Below, piece by piece: positions 8,046 to 17,378 of a stretch of DNA of 64,000 nt; positions within the stretch are counted from its first letter, which is position 1; the number at the start of each line of letters is the position of its first letter. The notes below the pieces were generated by a model. The model saw only the letters and a program-made list of their open reading frames with translations. It made no database searches and had not been told where the DNA came from. Origin of the DNA: Bacteroidota bacterium (GTDB lineage: Bacteria; Bacteroidota; Bacteroidia; Palsa-965). The DNA lies in contig JADBYT010000001.1 of NCBI GenBank assembly GCA_020402865.1, positions 1 through 64,000 of the forward strand, read 5' to 3'. The position numbers were made by a program, and so were the translations under genes.

Positions 8046-8790
8046 AGAGCAGTTTGAGTTGTTTTGACTGAAGGATATCGGGAATGGTTACTGCGGTTTC
8101 ATTTGCGGGAATACGACTGCCGTATTTCTTTGTCATCAGCGGTTTCAGTGCTTCCCCGTCAAGTTTCAGATCCGCCAGTGTGCGGGTAGGGCACAGTGAA
8201 ATGCCGAGGCCGGTGCTGTAAATTTTCCAAACCATTTCGGCGCTGTACATTTCCTCATCGCTCCAGTTGAAATAGAGGTCGGCCGGTTTTCCCTTGAATG
8301 GTTTGCAGGCTAACCGAAGTTGTTTGGTAGTTTTAGGCACAAGTATGTTCTCGCCGTCTTTGAGTCTGTACAGCGCCAGTTTATTCTCGCGTCCGGCCGA
8401 AATCCATTCCGGCAACGGAGTAAGATGAACCTTGCCTGTGGCATCCATCACCACCAAGGCGCCATCCGCATCGCGCCTGAAGATAATGCCAATGTTCGAC
8501 CATTCCGAACGCATGGCATCGCGCATAATTATACCATTGATGTTTTGAATATCCTGCACAATAATATCGCCTTCCATCAGGTCGGGCAATCCGTTCAGTA
8601 CATCAGCCACGGCTTTCTGGTTACGTTGTGAGGTGTCCACTGCAAAGGCATTTGTTGCGGTGGTCTGTGTGTCGTTTGCCGGTGCATTTGCTGCGGCCTG
8701 TGCCGCCGTATCTTTCCGGGGCGGATTTCGTTTCGGATTATCGCAGGCGGCAAGCGCAAGCAACAGAAGCGGGAAATATTTTACAGCCAT
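8035..8790 (-). CDS. YiiX-like permuted papain-fold lipoprotein with lost catalytic residues
   Basis: The 251-residue protein starts with a lipoprotein signal (LALAAC, Cys16) and a low-complexity Ala/Thr linker. From residue 74 it follows E. coli YiiX (DUF830, permuted NlpC/P60-like peptidases) closely, as I recall that sequence: GDIIVQD, LTPLPEWI, LYFNWSDEEMYSAEMVWKIY, KKYGSRIPANETAV. The positions expected to be catalytic are changed. The His of the family's YSHxG is Asn99 (WSNIG), the Cys of YCSE is Ser183 (YSAE), and the Glu of FEA is Asp116. It is therefore probably a non-catalytic ligand binder facing the periplasm. It overlaps its neighbours by 10-11 bases on each side. The ATG at 8790 is chosen for the lipobox. 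Confidence 0.8.
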   Translation of the reverse strand: MAVKYFPLLLLALAACDNPKRNPPRKDTAAQAAANAPANDTQTTATNAFAVDTSQRNQKAVADVLNGLPDLMEGDIIVQDIQNINGIIMRDAMRSEWSNIGIIFRRDADGALVVMDATGKVHLTPLPEWISAGRENKLALYRLKDGENILVPKTTKQLRLACKPFKGKPADLYFNWSDEEMYSAEMVWKIYSTGLGISLCPTRTLADLKLDGEALKPLMTKKYGSRIPANETAVTIPDILQSKQLKLLYAR

Positions 8791-9854
8791 TTTCTTCGTC
8801 TGAAATAATAAAGCAATCCAATTACGAGCAGCAACATTACACCGCAAAGTTCCCAGAAGCCAATCGGGTTGTTTTTTCCCGGAAGCACTTCGAAATTCAT
8901 TCCGTACACACCGGTAAGAAACGTGAGTGGTACAAAAATGGTGGTAATGATGGTGAGTGTTTTCATCACCTCATTCATGCGGTTGCTCACACTGGAAAGG
9001 TAAAGATCCATCATGCCCGAAAGCAGATCGCGGTAAGTTTCCACGGTATCTATAACGCGTATGGCATGGTCGTGTGCATCGCGCAGATAGATGTAGGTGT
9101 TTTCGGAAATGAGTGATGATTCGGTGCGCTCCATCAGGCTCAGCAGTTCACGCATGGGCCACACGGCTTTGCGGATGTGTACCATTTGCCGTTTGAGCGT
9201 ATGCAATGCGTTAAGTGTACTCGGCCGCGGGTTTTGAAGCATGATGTCTTCAAGTATTTCCACATCGTCGCCAATTTCTTCGAGCACCACAAAATACGAG
9301 TCAATTACCGCATCAATCAGCGCATAGCAGAGATAATCGGCAGCGGCTTTGCGTACGCGGCCTTTGCCCTGGCGTATGCGTGTGCGGATAATATCAAATA
9401 CATCGCCGCTTTCGGCTTCCTGAAAGGAAAGCACGGTGTTGTTGCTGAGCAGAATTATGGTAAGCTGCTCGGTAATAAATCGCTCTTCGTCTGTTTTTTC
9501 ATGTTCATTGTGTGTGTAAATCATTTTCATTACACACACGGCATAGTTATCGTAATCTTCAAACTTGGCGCGCTGGTTGGTGTTTACAATATCTTCCTGT
9601 GTAAGCGGGTGAATATTGAAACGGTTGCATATTTCTTCTACCAGTTCGGTATTATGCACACCATCTACATTAATCCACCGCACCATGTCTTCGTGCGAGT
9701 TGAGGATACAGTCGGAAAAGCTGACGAACGTTTCTTCGTGAAATTCCTTTTCGTTGTATTCGATGAGCGAAATACGAACCGCTTTGCTGGCTTCGCGTCC
9801 TACGTAAAGCAGTGTGCCCGGCGGCGCGCCCGATTTTTCGGAAAGTTGCATCAT
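8781..9854 (-). CDS. corA: CorA family magnesium/cobalt transporter
   Basis: CorA is a pentameric inner-membrane channel for Mg2+ and Co2+. The 357-residue protein has the long soluble N-terminal alpha/beta domain, a long stalk helix and two C-terminal membrane helices. The signature Gly-Met-Asn (YGMNFEV) is at about residues 318-320, at the end of the first membrane helix. The tail YYFRRRKWL is the usual basic ending. Two ATG codons stand next to each other at the start (9854 and 9851); the first is used here. Its 3' end overlaps the YiiX-like gene by 10 bases, so it heads a four-gene run. Confidence 0.95.
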   Translation of the reverse strand: MMQLSEKSGAPPGTLLYVGREASKAVRISLIEYNEKEFHEETFVSFSDCILNSHEDMVRWINVDGVHNTELVEEICNRFNIHPLTQEDIVNTNQRAKFEDYDNYAVCVMKMIYTHNEHEKTDEERFITEQLTIILLSNNTVLSFQEAESGDVFDIIRTRIRQGKGRVRKAAADYLCYALIDAVIDSYFVVLEEIGDDVEILEDIMLQNPRPSTLNALHTLKRQMVHIRKAVWPMRELLSLMERTESSLISENTYIYLRDAHDHAIRVIDTVETYRDLLSGMMDLYLSSVSNRMNEVMKTLTIITTIFVPLTFLTGVYGMNFEVLPGKNNPIGFWELCGVMLLLVIGLLYYFRRRKWL

Positions 9855-9911
9855 TCGTATTGCGAGAGAGGTGTGTTACGAATATACGAAGCCCACCAGA
9901 ATAAGCAGTAT

Positions 9912-10616
9912 TTACTCGTCAGTTTCGGGTTCTTCATGCTCGTTGCCTGTATTTCCGGCTACCACAATTACGATTTCGCCTTTCACGGTTTTGCTTTCAA
10001 AATGTGTTTTTGCTTCGGCGAGTGAGCCGCGATAGGTTTCTTCGTGCAGTTTGGTAAGCTCGCGGCATACGGCTACCTGGCGTGCGGGGCCGAGGTGTTC
10101 GGCCAGTTCGGTCAGGGCTTTTACAAGCCGGAATGGCGATTCGTACAGCACAAAGGTGCGCGGTTCATCGGCCAGCGCGCGCAGGCGTGTTTGCCGGCCC
10201 TTTTTCTGGGGCAGGAAGCCCACAAACACAAACTGATCGCACGGCAGCCCCGATTGAACCAGTGCCGGAACAAAAGCCGTGGGGCCGGGCAGGCATTCTA
10301 CGTGTACACCGGCACGCACACAGGCGCGCACCAGCAGGAAGCCCGGATCGGAAATGCCCGGTGTGCCGGCATCGGTTATGAGTGCTATGGTTTGTCCGGC
10401 TTCTATGCGCGCGGCAATGTCTTCCACAGTACGGTGCTCGTTGTGCGCGTGGTGAGCCTGCAGGGGTTTGCGTATATCGTAGTGCTGAAGAAGTTTTGAA
10501 GAGGTGCGCGTGTCTTCGCACAAAATCAGATCAGCTTCTTTCAGCACACGGATGGCGCGGAGCGTAATATCTTCGAGATTGCCTACAGGCGTGGGAACCA
10601 GGTATAAAGCGGACAT
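9912..10616 (-). CDS. rsmI: 16S rRNA (cytidine(1402)-2'-O)-methyltransferase
   Basis: RsmI methylates the ribose of C1402 in the 16S decoding centre with S-adenosylmethionine. The 234-residue protein begins MSALYLVPTPVGNLEDITLRA and contains LILCEDTRTSSKLL, ALITDAGTPGISDPGF and LPGPTAFVPALVQSGLP, all diagnostic of the tetrapyrrole-methylase-fold RsmI family. The frame extends 13 codons further, but the ATG at 10616 matches the family start. A TATATTTG box lies 20 bases upstream. It is slightly shorter than E. coli RsmI at the C-terminus, as is common in Bacteroidota. Confidence 0.95.
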   Translation of the reverse strand: MSALYLVPTPVGNLEDITLRAIRVLKEADLILCEDTRTSSKLLQHYDIRKPLQAHHAHNEHRTVEDIAARIEAGQTIALITDAGTPGISDPGFLLVRACVRAGVHVECLPGPTAFVPALVQSGLPCDQFVFVGFLPQKKGRQTRLRALADEPRTFVLYESPFRLVKALTELAEHLGPARQVAVCRELTKLHEETYRGSLAEAKTHFESKTVKGEIVIVVAGNTGNEHEEPETDE

Positions 10617-10636
10617 TGCTTGCAGTGTTGCTGCCG

Positions 10637-10644
10637 CAAATATA
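10637..10644 (-). promoter_or_regulatory. Promoter -7 box TATATTTG for rsmI
   Basis: The minus-strand sequence matches TAnnTTTG and lies 20 bases before the rsmI ATG. Confidence 0.5.
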
Positions 10645-10676
10645 CAGGCTTTCATGCTAGGCCTGTGTGTATTTCC

Positions 10677-11447
10677 TCAGCGTTTGATGAAGCTGATTTT
10701 GTTCATCAGTTCGTCAATGCGTTCAGGCGAAACCGATACCTGCATACCGTTATTCATCAGCAGATAACCTCCGTCTGATTTCACATATTCAGAAATGTGC
10801 TGAATGTTTACGATGTATGATTTGTGGCATCGGTAAAACGGAGCAGCGGCATCAAATCCGTCTTCGAAATTTTTCAGCGTGCGGCTTACCACAAGCTGCG
10901 TGCCGTCGGTAAAATAAATTTCGGTGTACGAGCTGTCGGCCTTCAGGCACACAATGTGTTGCGGGTCGATGAATTTGATGGCATTGCCGCTGGGTACGGC
11001 AATACGGCCGGGATTTTGCGGCAAAAGATTTTCGCGCAGTGCGGAATAATCTACAAGCCGTGTTGCATGCTCGCGTGTTTTGCGCAGAAATCGGTCAACC
11101 GATTCACGCAATTCGGCGGGTGAAATGGGCTTAAGCAGATAGTCGATGGCCGAAAGCTTGAATGCCCTTATCGCATAGTTATTGTAGGCCGTGGTAAAGA
11201 TGATTTCAAACCCGACTTCATCATCGTTAAAGAAATCAAGCAGCTCAAGTCCGCTGTGCCCCGGCATTTCAATATCGAGAAATACCAGCTGTGGTTGCAA
11301 ACGGCGAATGGCTTTCACACCATTCGGAAGGTCTTCGGTTTCGGCCACCACTTCTATTTCAGGAGCCACCTCGCCAAGCAGTCCGCGCAGCAGTGATCGG
11401 GCACGTACTTCATCATCAATAATAATTGCGCTGTATTTTTCAGACAT
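10677..11447 (-). CDS. LytTR-family response regulator 1
   Basis: The 256-residue protein has a receiver domain with the acidic pair DDE at residues 11-13, phospho-acceptor Asp58 (LVFLDIEMPG), a Thr in FTTAYNNYA and the Lys of LLKPIS. A C-terminal LytTR DNA-binding domain follows (IVCLKADSSYTEIYF, FYRCHKSYIVNIQHI). LytTR regulators bind pairs of short direct repeats about 21 bp apart. The gene sits 11 bases after the propeller kinase gene and is surely its partner. A direct repeat of exactly that geometry lies at 14450-14491, just beyond the kinase gene, in front of the glycine-rich cargo gene. Confidence 0.93.
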   Translation of the reverse strand: MSEKYSAIIIDDEVRARSLLRGLLGEVAPEIEVVAETEDLPNGVKAIRRLQPQLVFLDIEMPGHSGLELLDFFNDDEVGFEIIFTTAYNNYAIRAFKLSAIDYLLKPISPAELRESVDRFLRKTREHATRLVDYSALRENLLPQNPGRIAVPSGNAIKFIDPQHIVCLKADSSYTEIYFTDGTQLVVSRTLKNFEDGFDAAAPFYRCHKSYIVNIQHISEYVKSDGGYLLMNNGMQVSVSPERIDELMNKISFIKR

Positions 11448-11458
11448 TGTGTGTTATT

Positions 11459-14326
11459 TCAGAGAGGTATTGTAATGATTACGGTAGTGCCAAGCGCCAT
11501 GCCGTGGTGATCGGTTTTATCCACATACTCCACGCCGAGTTTGTTGGTACGGCCTTTATTGAGCAGCTCAAGGCGTTTCTGGTTAGCCTCGCTCGAAAAC
11601 GATTCGTGATGTTCGTTGCGTATTTTATTGAGTTCCTGTGAGCGTTTACGGCCAATACCATTGTCGCTTATTTCAACCGTAAGCAGCTGCTGCTCGCGCG
11701 AAAAGCGAAGCTGCAACTGTTTTTGACCTTTTTTGTGGAGCAGCCCGTGCTTTACCGCATTTTCCACATAGGGCTGAAGAAGCATCGGTGGAATGCGGAT
11801 GAGTTCTTTATCCACATTTTCCGCAAAGTGCATTTCAAAGTTAAAGTCGGTCGTAAAACGTGCTTTCTCCAGCTCAAGATAAAGCTGAAGTGCATCTGTC
11901 TCTTCGCTTAATGTGACCAGATCACGGCCCGACATTTCGAGCACCATGCGGGTGAGTTTCGAAAACTTCGAGAGGTAATTGCCCGCATTCTGCCGGTCGT
12001 TTTCGAAAATGTAAGATTGAATGGTGTTTAATGCATTAAAGAAAAAATGCGGATTCATTTGCGAGCGGATTGCCGTAAGCACTGAACGGTCGAAATTCCG
12101 CTCAAGTTCAAGGCGCTCGGTAACTTGCCGGTTTTTCTTTTCCTGTAGGCGCAGCAGATAGCGATATATAAAATACGCAAGGAGCAGAACAATTAAAACC
12201 AACGCCACATAGGTGAGCGGGTGCTGCCACCAGGGCGGAGCAATCTGAAAGCGGATTTTGCTCAGCAACTTACCTTTGCCAAACTTAAACTCAAGTGTAT
12301 AATCGCCCGACGAAAGGCCCGCCAGTTTCAGTGTGCGGCTGCCGGGATCGCATTGCACCCATTCCTGATTATTCAGCCGGTAATACAACTCGGTAATTGA
12401 CGATGGCCGGTAAGAAAGTATGGAATAATTAATATCAATCTGCTGCTGCGCATTGCTCAGATTAAGCAGCTGTTCGGCAGTGGCGCGGCTGTTGTTTACA
12501 AGGATGGAGTTAATAATAAAAGGAGGGTTGGAAACCGGCACATTGCTTTGTGCATACTTGAGCACAAGAAGCCCTTCGGGTGTGGCAATAAGAAGGTTTG
12601 CGTTATAATACTCCACATCAAAAATGTCTGATGCGTTGGTTTTTATTTCCGTAACCCCGCCGCCATAATTGGTTACATCAAAAATAATCAGCGAGCCCGC
12701 CCTGACCATAATGAGCAGATTGCCGAAATTGTAGAGTTGTTCAATTTGCGAGGGCACCTGAAACCGGCCGCTCAGTTTCTCCATTTTTTGCGCGGAATTA
12801 ATACAAATCAGGTCGCCGTTTACGGTGAGCCCGTAAAGGATTTTTTTTACTGCCTGAATTCTCCGGCATACAATGGCTTCACCATTATGTTTTACCTCCT
12901 TTGCCCCTTGTGGCGTTATCGAATAAAGCTCCTGATTGGTGGCAATCCAGCCCTGTTGTCCATGCTCGGTTACAGCTACATCGCGTCCCCGGAGGTTTCC
13001 GGTTACGTTGTTCGCTTCGTAATTCTCCATGCGCGTAACCCGGTATTTGGTGTAGCATCTGTCCCAAACCGGATCAGGATTATCATTCAGTCGCAATAAA
13101 CCACTTGACCCGGAGCCTGCATACAACGCATAGGTTTCGCTGATCGGGACGGCACCTTTCACTGCGGCATCGCGGGTAATGATGGGCTTGTTGTCTTTAA
13201 GCACAATAAACCCCTGCGAGTGTGTGTAAAACATCAACCCCGATGCCGAATCAAACCGCATCATGTAAATCGCATGGCCTTCCATTCCCGCTACATTTTC
13301 TTCCGTGCCGTTGAGCGGCAGCGGCATAATGGATGCCCCCCCGCTGCGGAATGCGCAGTATAGTTTTGTGCCGGTTATTTCAAGCTGCACCGGAACCCTG
13401 TCTTTAAGCAGCAAATACTGGTCGAAGTCATGCACAAGCAGCATGGCATTATCTTTTGACCCGAACCAGTAGTTGTTTTCTCTGTCTTTCATCAGACAGG
13501 TCATGAGTTCTTTTGCAAAAAGCGGATTTCCTTTATTGAGCGGGACACCGGAAGTAGTATAGATGAAAATACCCTTATCGGTAAAAAACCAGTATTTGTT
13601 TTCGCAGAATGCCTGCGCGTGAATAAAACTTTCAGGCAATTCGAACCCGGGTTCAAAAGACTGTCCATTGAAGCGGAATGCACGTTTTGCGCCAAAAACT
13701 CTGGGCAGAATGAGGAGTTCGTTATTGTTTGAACATACAATAGAGCCGCTTACCGACGGGCGCGGAGTTTGAAAGGTGCTTAGCCGGCCTTCGCTATCAT
13801 AGAGGTAAAGCGAATCGGAAAGTATGCAGTATTTATCCTGATATTGTGTAGCGTTAATGAAGTATTGATTTTTATTGGGGATAGATTTTTTCAGCTTTAA
13901 CGTAAGCAGATCATAAATATCAATGCCGTGGATTGAAGGGGCAAAAACAACCGACTGATTAATTCCGAATTCGACACTGCCTGCGGGCTGTCGTTGTTTG
14001 GGTAAGGCGTAGAGTGAGTCATTCTCCACGTAATGCAGCCAGCCGTCGAAAGTAGTGTACCAGATGCGGCCGTATTTGTCTTCGCGCAGGCAGGTGCCAG
14101 CCGGAGGCCGTTGCAGGGAGAGCGGATATGTTTTAAACGAAAAGCCGTCGTATCGGCATAAGCCGGCTCCTGTGCATATCCATATAAATCCCTTGCTGTC
14201 CTGAAGAATATTGTAAATTTCGTTGGAGGGAAGTCCGTTTCGTTTGGTGACGGGAATGCCGTAGGGGTCTTGCCCGTGAAGCAAGAAAACAAGCACAGAA
14301 GCAAAGAGGGTGAAGACGGCTCTCAT
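11459..14326 (-). CDS. Propeller-type sensor histidine kinase (LytS-like core) 1
   Basis: The protein has 955 residues from the ATG at 14326, which gives a proper signal peptide (MRAVFTLFASVLVFLLHGQ); 43 more in-frame codons lie upstream. A long periplasmic region of beta-propeller repeats (NEIYNILQDSKGFIWICTGAGLCRYDG) is followed by a Y_Y_Y-type beta-sandwich and one membrane helix near residue 700. A short coiled coil and a LytS-type kinase domain complete it, with phospho-acceptor His in MNPHFFFNALNTIQ and ATP-binding PYVENAVKHGL and DNGIGRKRS. It lacks the in-built AraC output domain of classic hybrid propeller kinases and signals to the LytTR regulator downstream. The ligand is unknown. 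Confidence 0.93.
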   Translation of the reverse strand: MRAVFTLFASVLVFLLHGQDPYGIPVTKRNGLPSNEIYNILQDSKGFIWICTGAGLCRYDGFSFKTYPLSLQRPPAGTCLREDKYGRIWYTTFDGWLHYVENDSLYALPKQRQPAGSVEFGINQSVVFAPSIHGIDIYDLLTLKLKKSIPNKNQYFINATQYQDKYCILSDSLYLYDSEGRLSTFQTPRPSVSGSIVCSNNNELLILPRVFGAKRAFRFNGQSFEPGFELPESFIHAQAFCENKYWFFTDKGIFIYTTSGVPLNKGNPLFAKELMTCLMKDRENNYWFGSKDNAMLLVHDFDQYLLLKDRVPVQLEITGTKLYCAFRSGGASIMPLPLNGTEENVAGMEGHAIYMMRFDSASGLMFYTHSQGFIVLKDNKPIITRDAAVKGAVPISETYALYAGSGSSGLLRLNDNPDPVWDRCYTKYRVTRMENYEANNVTGNLRGRDVAVTEHGQQGWIATNQELYSITPQGAKEVKHNGEAIVCRRIQAVKKILYGLTVNGDLICINSAQKMEKLSGRFQVPSQIEQLYNFGNLLIMVRAGSLIIFDVTNYGGGVTEIKTNASDIFDVEYYNANLLIATPEGLLVLKYAQSNVPVSNPPFIINSILVNNSRATAEQLLNLSNAQQQIDINYSILSYRPSSITELYYRLNNQEWVQCDPGSRTLKLAGLSSGDYTLEFKFGKGKLLSKIRFQIAPPWWQHPLTYVALVLIVLLLAYFIYRYLLRLQEKKNRQVTERLELERNFDRSVLTAIRSQMNPHFFFNALNTIQSYIFENDRQNAGNYLSKFSKLTRMVLEMSGRDLVTLSEETDALQLYLELEKARFTTDFNFEMHFAENVDKELIRIPPMLLQPYVENAVKHGLLHKKGQKQLQLRFSREQQLLTVEISDNGIGRKRSQELNKIRNEHHESFSSEANQKRLELLNKGRTNKLGVEYVDKTDHHGMALGTTVIITIPL

Positions 14327-14449
14327 CACGTGTAAAGATAGAATTGCCGCACGGGTTTGAACAGGCGGGTTAGTAAAAACCGGTTTCCAACGTGTAAAAG
14401 TGCGTAATCGCAGATAAAGTTTTTTGTTGAAGGATGGGTAAAAGTCTTT

Positions 14450-14491
14450 TTTCAATTACCCGAAACCAGATTTCAATAACCCAAAGCCGGA
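14450..14491. promoter_or_regulatory. 21-bp tandem direct repeat, candidate LytTR operator
   Basis: Two adjacent 21-base units (14450-14470 and 14471-14491) match at 17 of 21 positions; the shared core is TTTCAATnACCC. Repeats two helical turns apart are the usual LytTR binding arrangement. This one lies 52-93 bases upstream of the glycine-rich T9SS gene and next to the LytTR/kinase operon. Binding is inferred. Confidence 0.45.
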
Positions 14492-14542
14492 TTTTTACGT
14501 TATGGTGCTAAATTCGCACCCTTAATTCCTCCTAAATCCAAT

Positions 14543-16429
14543 ATGAAGACAAAATTACCTCTTTTATCAGGCATAGCCCTGTTAACCTTTGCAGGCTTAC
14601 AGGCGCAAACGACTACCGTTGGCGGGCCTGCACAAATTGTGGACTCGCTCGTATTTACGGGAGCCATGCAAACTTACACTGTGCCCTGCGGTGTTACCAG
14701 CATCAACATTGATGCTTATGGTGCACAGGGTGGCAACGGCGCAGTTGGTGGCAACAGCTCAATTGGCGGTAATGGCGGCCTTGGCGGCTACGCTAGCGGA
14801 ACGCTTTCTGTAGTGCCTGGTCAGGTGCTGTTTGTATATGTAGGTGGCATTGGTGCCACACCCAGCGGCGGTTTTAATGGTGGCGGCAACGGCGGCAACC
14901 AGAACTCCGGCGGCGGCGGCGGTGCTACCGATGTTCGTGTAAACTCATCAGCTGCGGCTGATCGTGTGCTTGTTGCCGGCGGCGGTGGCGGCGGTGGCCG
15001 TGGCGGTTGCGAACAGGCTGTTGTAAACGGCGGTAACGGCGGTAACGGTGGCGGTGGCAACGGTGCTAACGGTGCCGATGCGCCCACCTCAAACGGCGTG
15101 GCCGGTGGTGGTTTTGGCGGTAACGGCGCAAACGCCGGTGCTGCAGGTATTGGCTGCGCAGGCTTCCTTGGCCAGCCCGGCATTACAGCTACCAACGAAA
15201 ATGGCGGTAACGGCGGTAACGGACAAACCTGCTGCTGCTTCAATGCTGCTTCTATTCCCGGCGGCGGTGGCGGCGGCGGCGGCTTCCTCGGCGGCGGCGG
15301 TGGCGGCGGCGGTTCGGCCGGAACCACAGGTTGCTCAGGTAACGACAAAGGCGGCGGCGGCGGCGGTGCCGGTGGCACTAACTACAATGGCGGCATGACC
15401 GTAGCCGGAACCCTGCTCAGCGGCATCCGCACCGGAAACGGCGCCGTGTACATCAGCTATGCTGATCCTACACCTGCTCAGCCCGTATTCACCACCACCA
15501 CAAACACAGTTTGCCCCGGCAACCAGATCAACATCAGCATCAATGCCGTTGCCAATGCAAACAACTACGTGTGGACAGCCACCGGCGGTCTTGTAATCAA
15601 CAGCGGCAATGGTACCACAACTGTTAACGTTACTGCTAATGCGGCCGGTTCAGTTTCTGTGTATGCCGAAGATACCGTGTGCAACCGTCAGGGTGCATTA
15701 GCTACTTTCAACCTCAACACTTTTGCCGCTCCGGTGGTTACTGTTACCGGCCCGCTCACTGCTGCCTGTGCCGGCTCAACCAACACACTCAACGCAGCCG
15801 GTGGCAATACCTACCTCTGGTCTGATAACTCAACCAACTCCTCACTCACGGTATCGCCCACCACCACTACTACTTACACCGTAGTGGGTTACAGCACCGA
15901 CCTCTGCACCGACACAGCTACATTTACCGTGAACGTAAATGCACTGCCCGTGGTAACCCTGGCCCTCAGCCAGAGCACCATTTGTCTCGATGATGCAGCA
16001 CTTACACTCGCAGGTGGTTCACCCGCAGGTGGTATCTACAGCGGCACAGCAGTTAACAATGGCGTGTTTAATCCTGCAACCGCCGGAGTAGGCAGCACAT
16101 CAATCACCTACACCTACACTGATTCAAGCGGCTGTACCAACAACGCATCACAAAACATCTCGGTATCACCCTGCACCGGTGTAACCGAAATCGACAACAG
16201 TGGTTTCGCTATCATGCCCAACCCGGCTGCTTCGTTCATCAACCTCAACTGGACCGAGAACGTAAACACCGTGGTTATTGTTGACATCCGCGGACGTGAA
16301 GTGTTTACACAAAATGTAAGCAACCGCAACACACTTACGGTTGATCTGCAGCAGCTTCCTGCCGGAACTTACTCTGTACGTTTCATTGGCAGCGAAAGCA
16401 CCTCACAGCGTACGTTTGTGAAGCAGTAA
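14543..16429 (+). CDS. Glycine-rich secreted protein with T9SS sorting domain
   Basis: The 628-residue protein has a signal peptide (ending LQAQ) and a beta-strand cap (YTVPCGVTSINIDAYGAQGG). Residues of about 60-310 are packed with Gly runs, including GGGGGATDVRV and ADRVLVAGGGGGGG. This matches the glycine-rich domain family also found in ALK/LTK receptors, which folds as bundled polyglycine II helices. Cysteine clusters (QTCCCF) interrupt it. Ig-like or PKD-like beta modules follow, and then a T9SS type A sorting domain (FAIMPNPAASFINL to RTFVKQ). It should be exported to the cell surface. The start is the only ATG that gives a signal peptide. It diverges from the LytTR/kinase operon. Confidence 0.85.
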   Translation: MKTKLPLLSGIALLTFAGLQAQTTTVGGPAQIVDSLVFTGAMQTYTVPCGVTSINIDAYGAQGGNGAVGGNSSIGGNGGLGGYASGTLSVVPGQVLFVYVGGIGATPSGGFNGGGNGGNQNSGGGGGATDVRVNSSAAADRVLVAGGGGGGGRGGCEQAVVNGGNGGNGGGGNGANGADAPTSNGVAGGGFGGNGANAGAAGIGCAGFLGQPGITATNENGGNGGNGQTCCCFNAASIPGGGGGGGGFLGGGGGGGGSAGTTGCSGNDKGGGGGGAGGTNYNGGMTVAGTLLSGIRTGNGAVYISYADPTPAQPVFTTTTNTVCPGNQINISINAVANANNYVWTATGGLVINSGNGTTTVNVTANAAGSVSVYAEDTVCNRQGALATFNLNTFAAPVVTVTGPLTAACAGSTNTLNAAGGNTYLWSDNSTNSSLTVSPTTTTTYTVVGYSTDLCTDTATFTVNVNALPVVTLALSQSTICLDDAALTLAGGSPAGGIYSGTAVNNGVFNPATAGVGSTSITYTYTDSSGCTNNASQNISVSPCTGVTEIDNSGFAIMPNPAASFINLNWTENVNTVVIVDIRGREVFTQNVSNRNTLTVDLQQLPAGTYSVRFIGSESTSQRTFVKQ

Positions 16430-16459
16430 GTTCTGCTTAGCATAAACCCATGCAATTTG

Positions 16460-16494
16460 GCCCGGCCGCATCAACCGATGCGGCCGGGCTTTTT
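16460..16494 (+). terminator. Intrinsic terminator of the glycine-rich gene
   Basis: A 13-base-pair stem (16460-16472 with 16477-16489, core CCCGGCCGCATC) with an AACC loop is followed by five T. Confidence 0.88.
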
Positions 16495-16551
16495 GTATAG
16501 CAGTACAAAACCAGCAGAAAGAAAACACCCCGACAGCCCTGGTATAAACAC

Positions 16552-16585
16552 AAAATCGGTCGTCTGATTTCAGACGACCGATTTT
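16552..16585. terminator. Hairpin terminator at the sdhB 3' end
   Basis: AAAATCGGTCGTCTGA (16552-16567) pairs perfectly with 16570-16585. It lies 22 bases past the sdhB stop and has T runs on both strands, so it can stop the sdhCAB message from one side and leftover transcripts from the other. Confidence 0.85.
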
Positions 16586-16606
16586 TATGTTTAGCAGCAG
16601 AAGAAA

Positions 16607-17365
16607 TTACTTCTTCAGCGTAGCCATCAAATACTCGCGGTTCATGCGGGCGATGTTGCCGAGCGAAATTTCTTTCGGGCACTCTACTTCGCAGGAGCCG
16701 GTGTTGGTGCAGTTGCCGAAGCCGGCTTCGTCCATGGTTTTTACCATGTTCAGCACACGGTCAGTACGTTCGGCCTGACCTTGCGGCAGCAGGGCAAACT
16801 GCGATACTTTGGCCGATACAAACAGCATGGCCGACGAGTTTTTGCACGATGCCACGCAGGCACCGCAGCCAATGCAGGCCGCCGCAGCAAATGAAGCATC
16901 GGCATCGTCTTTCGGAATCGGAATGGCGTTGGCATCCTGCGCGTTACCGGTATTTACCGATACAAAGCCGCCCGAAGCGATGATCTTGTCGAACGCGGAG
17001 CGGTCAACCACGAGATCTTTAATTACCGGGAATGCTTTTGCGCGCCAGGGCTCCACGGTAATGGTATCGCCGTCTTTAAACGAACGCATGTGCAGCTGGC
17101 AGGTGGTGGTGCCTTTCATGGGGCCATGTGCGCGGCCGTTTATGTACATGCTGCACATGCCGCAAATGCCCTCGCGGCAGTCGTGGTCAAACGCAATCGG
17201 CTCATCGCCGCTATTGATAAGCTGCTCGTTAAGTACGTCGAACATTTCGAGGAACGACATATCGGGCGAAACGTCTTTTACATTGTACGTAACGAATTTG
17301 CCCTTGTCGGAGGCGTTTTGCTGGCGCCACACTTTAAGTGTAAGGTTCATGCCTTTGTGTTCCAT
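16607..17365 (-). CDS. sdhB: Succinate dehydrogenase/fumarate reductase iron-sulfur subunit
   Basis: SdhB passes electrons from the flavin subunit to the membrane quinone through three iron-sulfur clusters. The 252-residue protein has the [2Fe-2S] motif ([16 protein letters not shown], with a further Cys in TTCQLH). The second half has the ferredoxin-type groups [16 protein letters not shown] and [15 protein letters not shown]. Sequence style and single-cytochrome gene order (C-A-B) fit the type B succinate:menaquinone enzymes of Bacteroidota. ATG codons at 17365 and 17350 are both possible starts; the first is used. It follows sdhA by 13 bases. Confidence 0.96.
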   Translation of the reverse strand: MEHKGMNLTLKVWRQQNASDKGKFVTYNVKDVSPDMSFLEMFDVLNEQLINSGDEPIAFDHDCREGICGMCSMYINGRAHGPMKGTTTCQLHMRSFKDGDTITVEPWRAKAFPVIKDLVVDRSAFDKIIASGGFVSVNTGNAQDANAIPIPKDDADASFAAAACIGCGACVASCKNSSAMLFVSAKVSQFALLPQGQAERTDRVLNMVKTMDEAGFGNCTNTGSCEVECPKEISLGNIARMNREYLMATLKK

Positions 17366-17378
17366 AGCGATAATGTGC

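Noticed and set aside
14821-15378. Proline-rich frame antisense to the glycine-rich gene
   Set aside because: GGC/GGT codons read as proline codons on the other strand; it is purely a reflection of the real gene.
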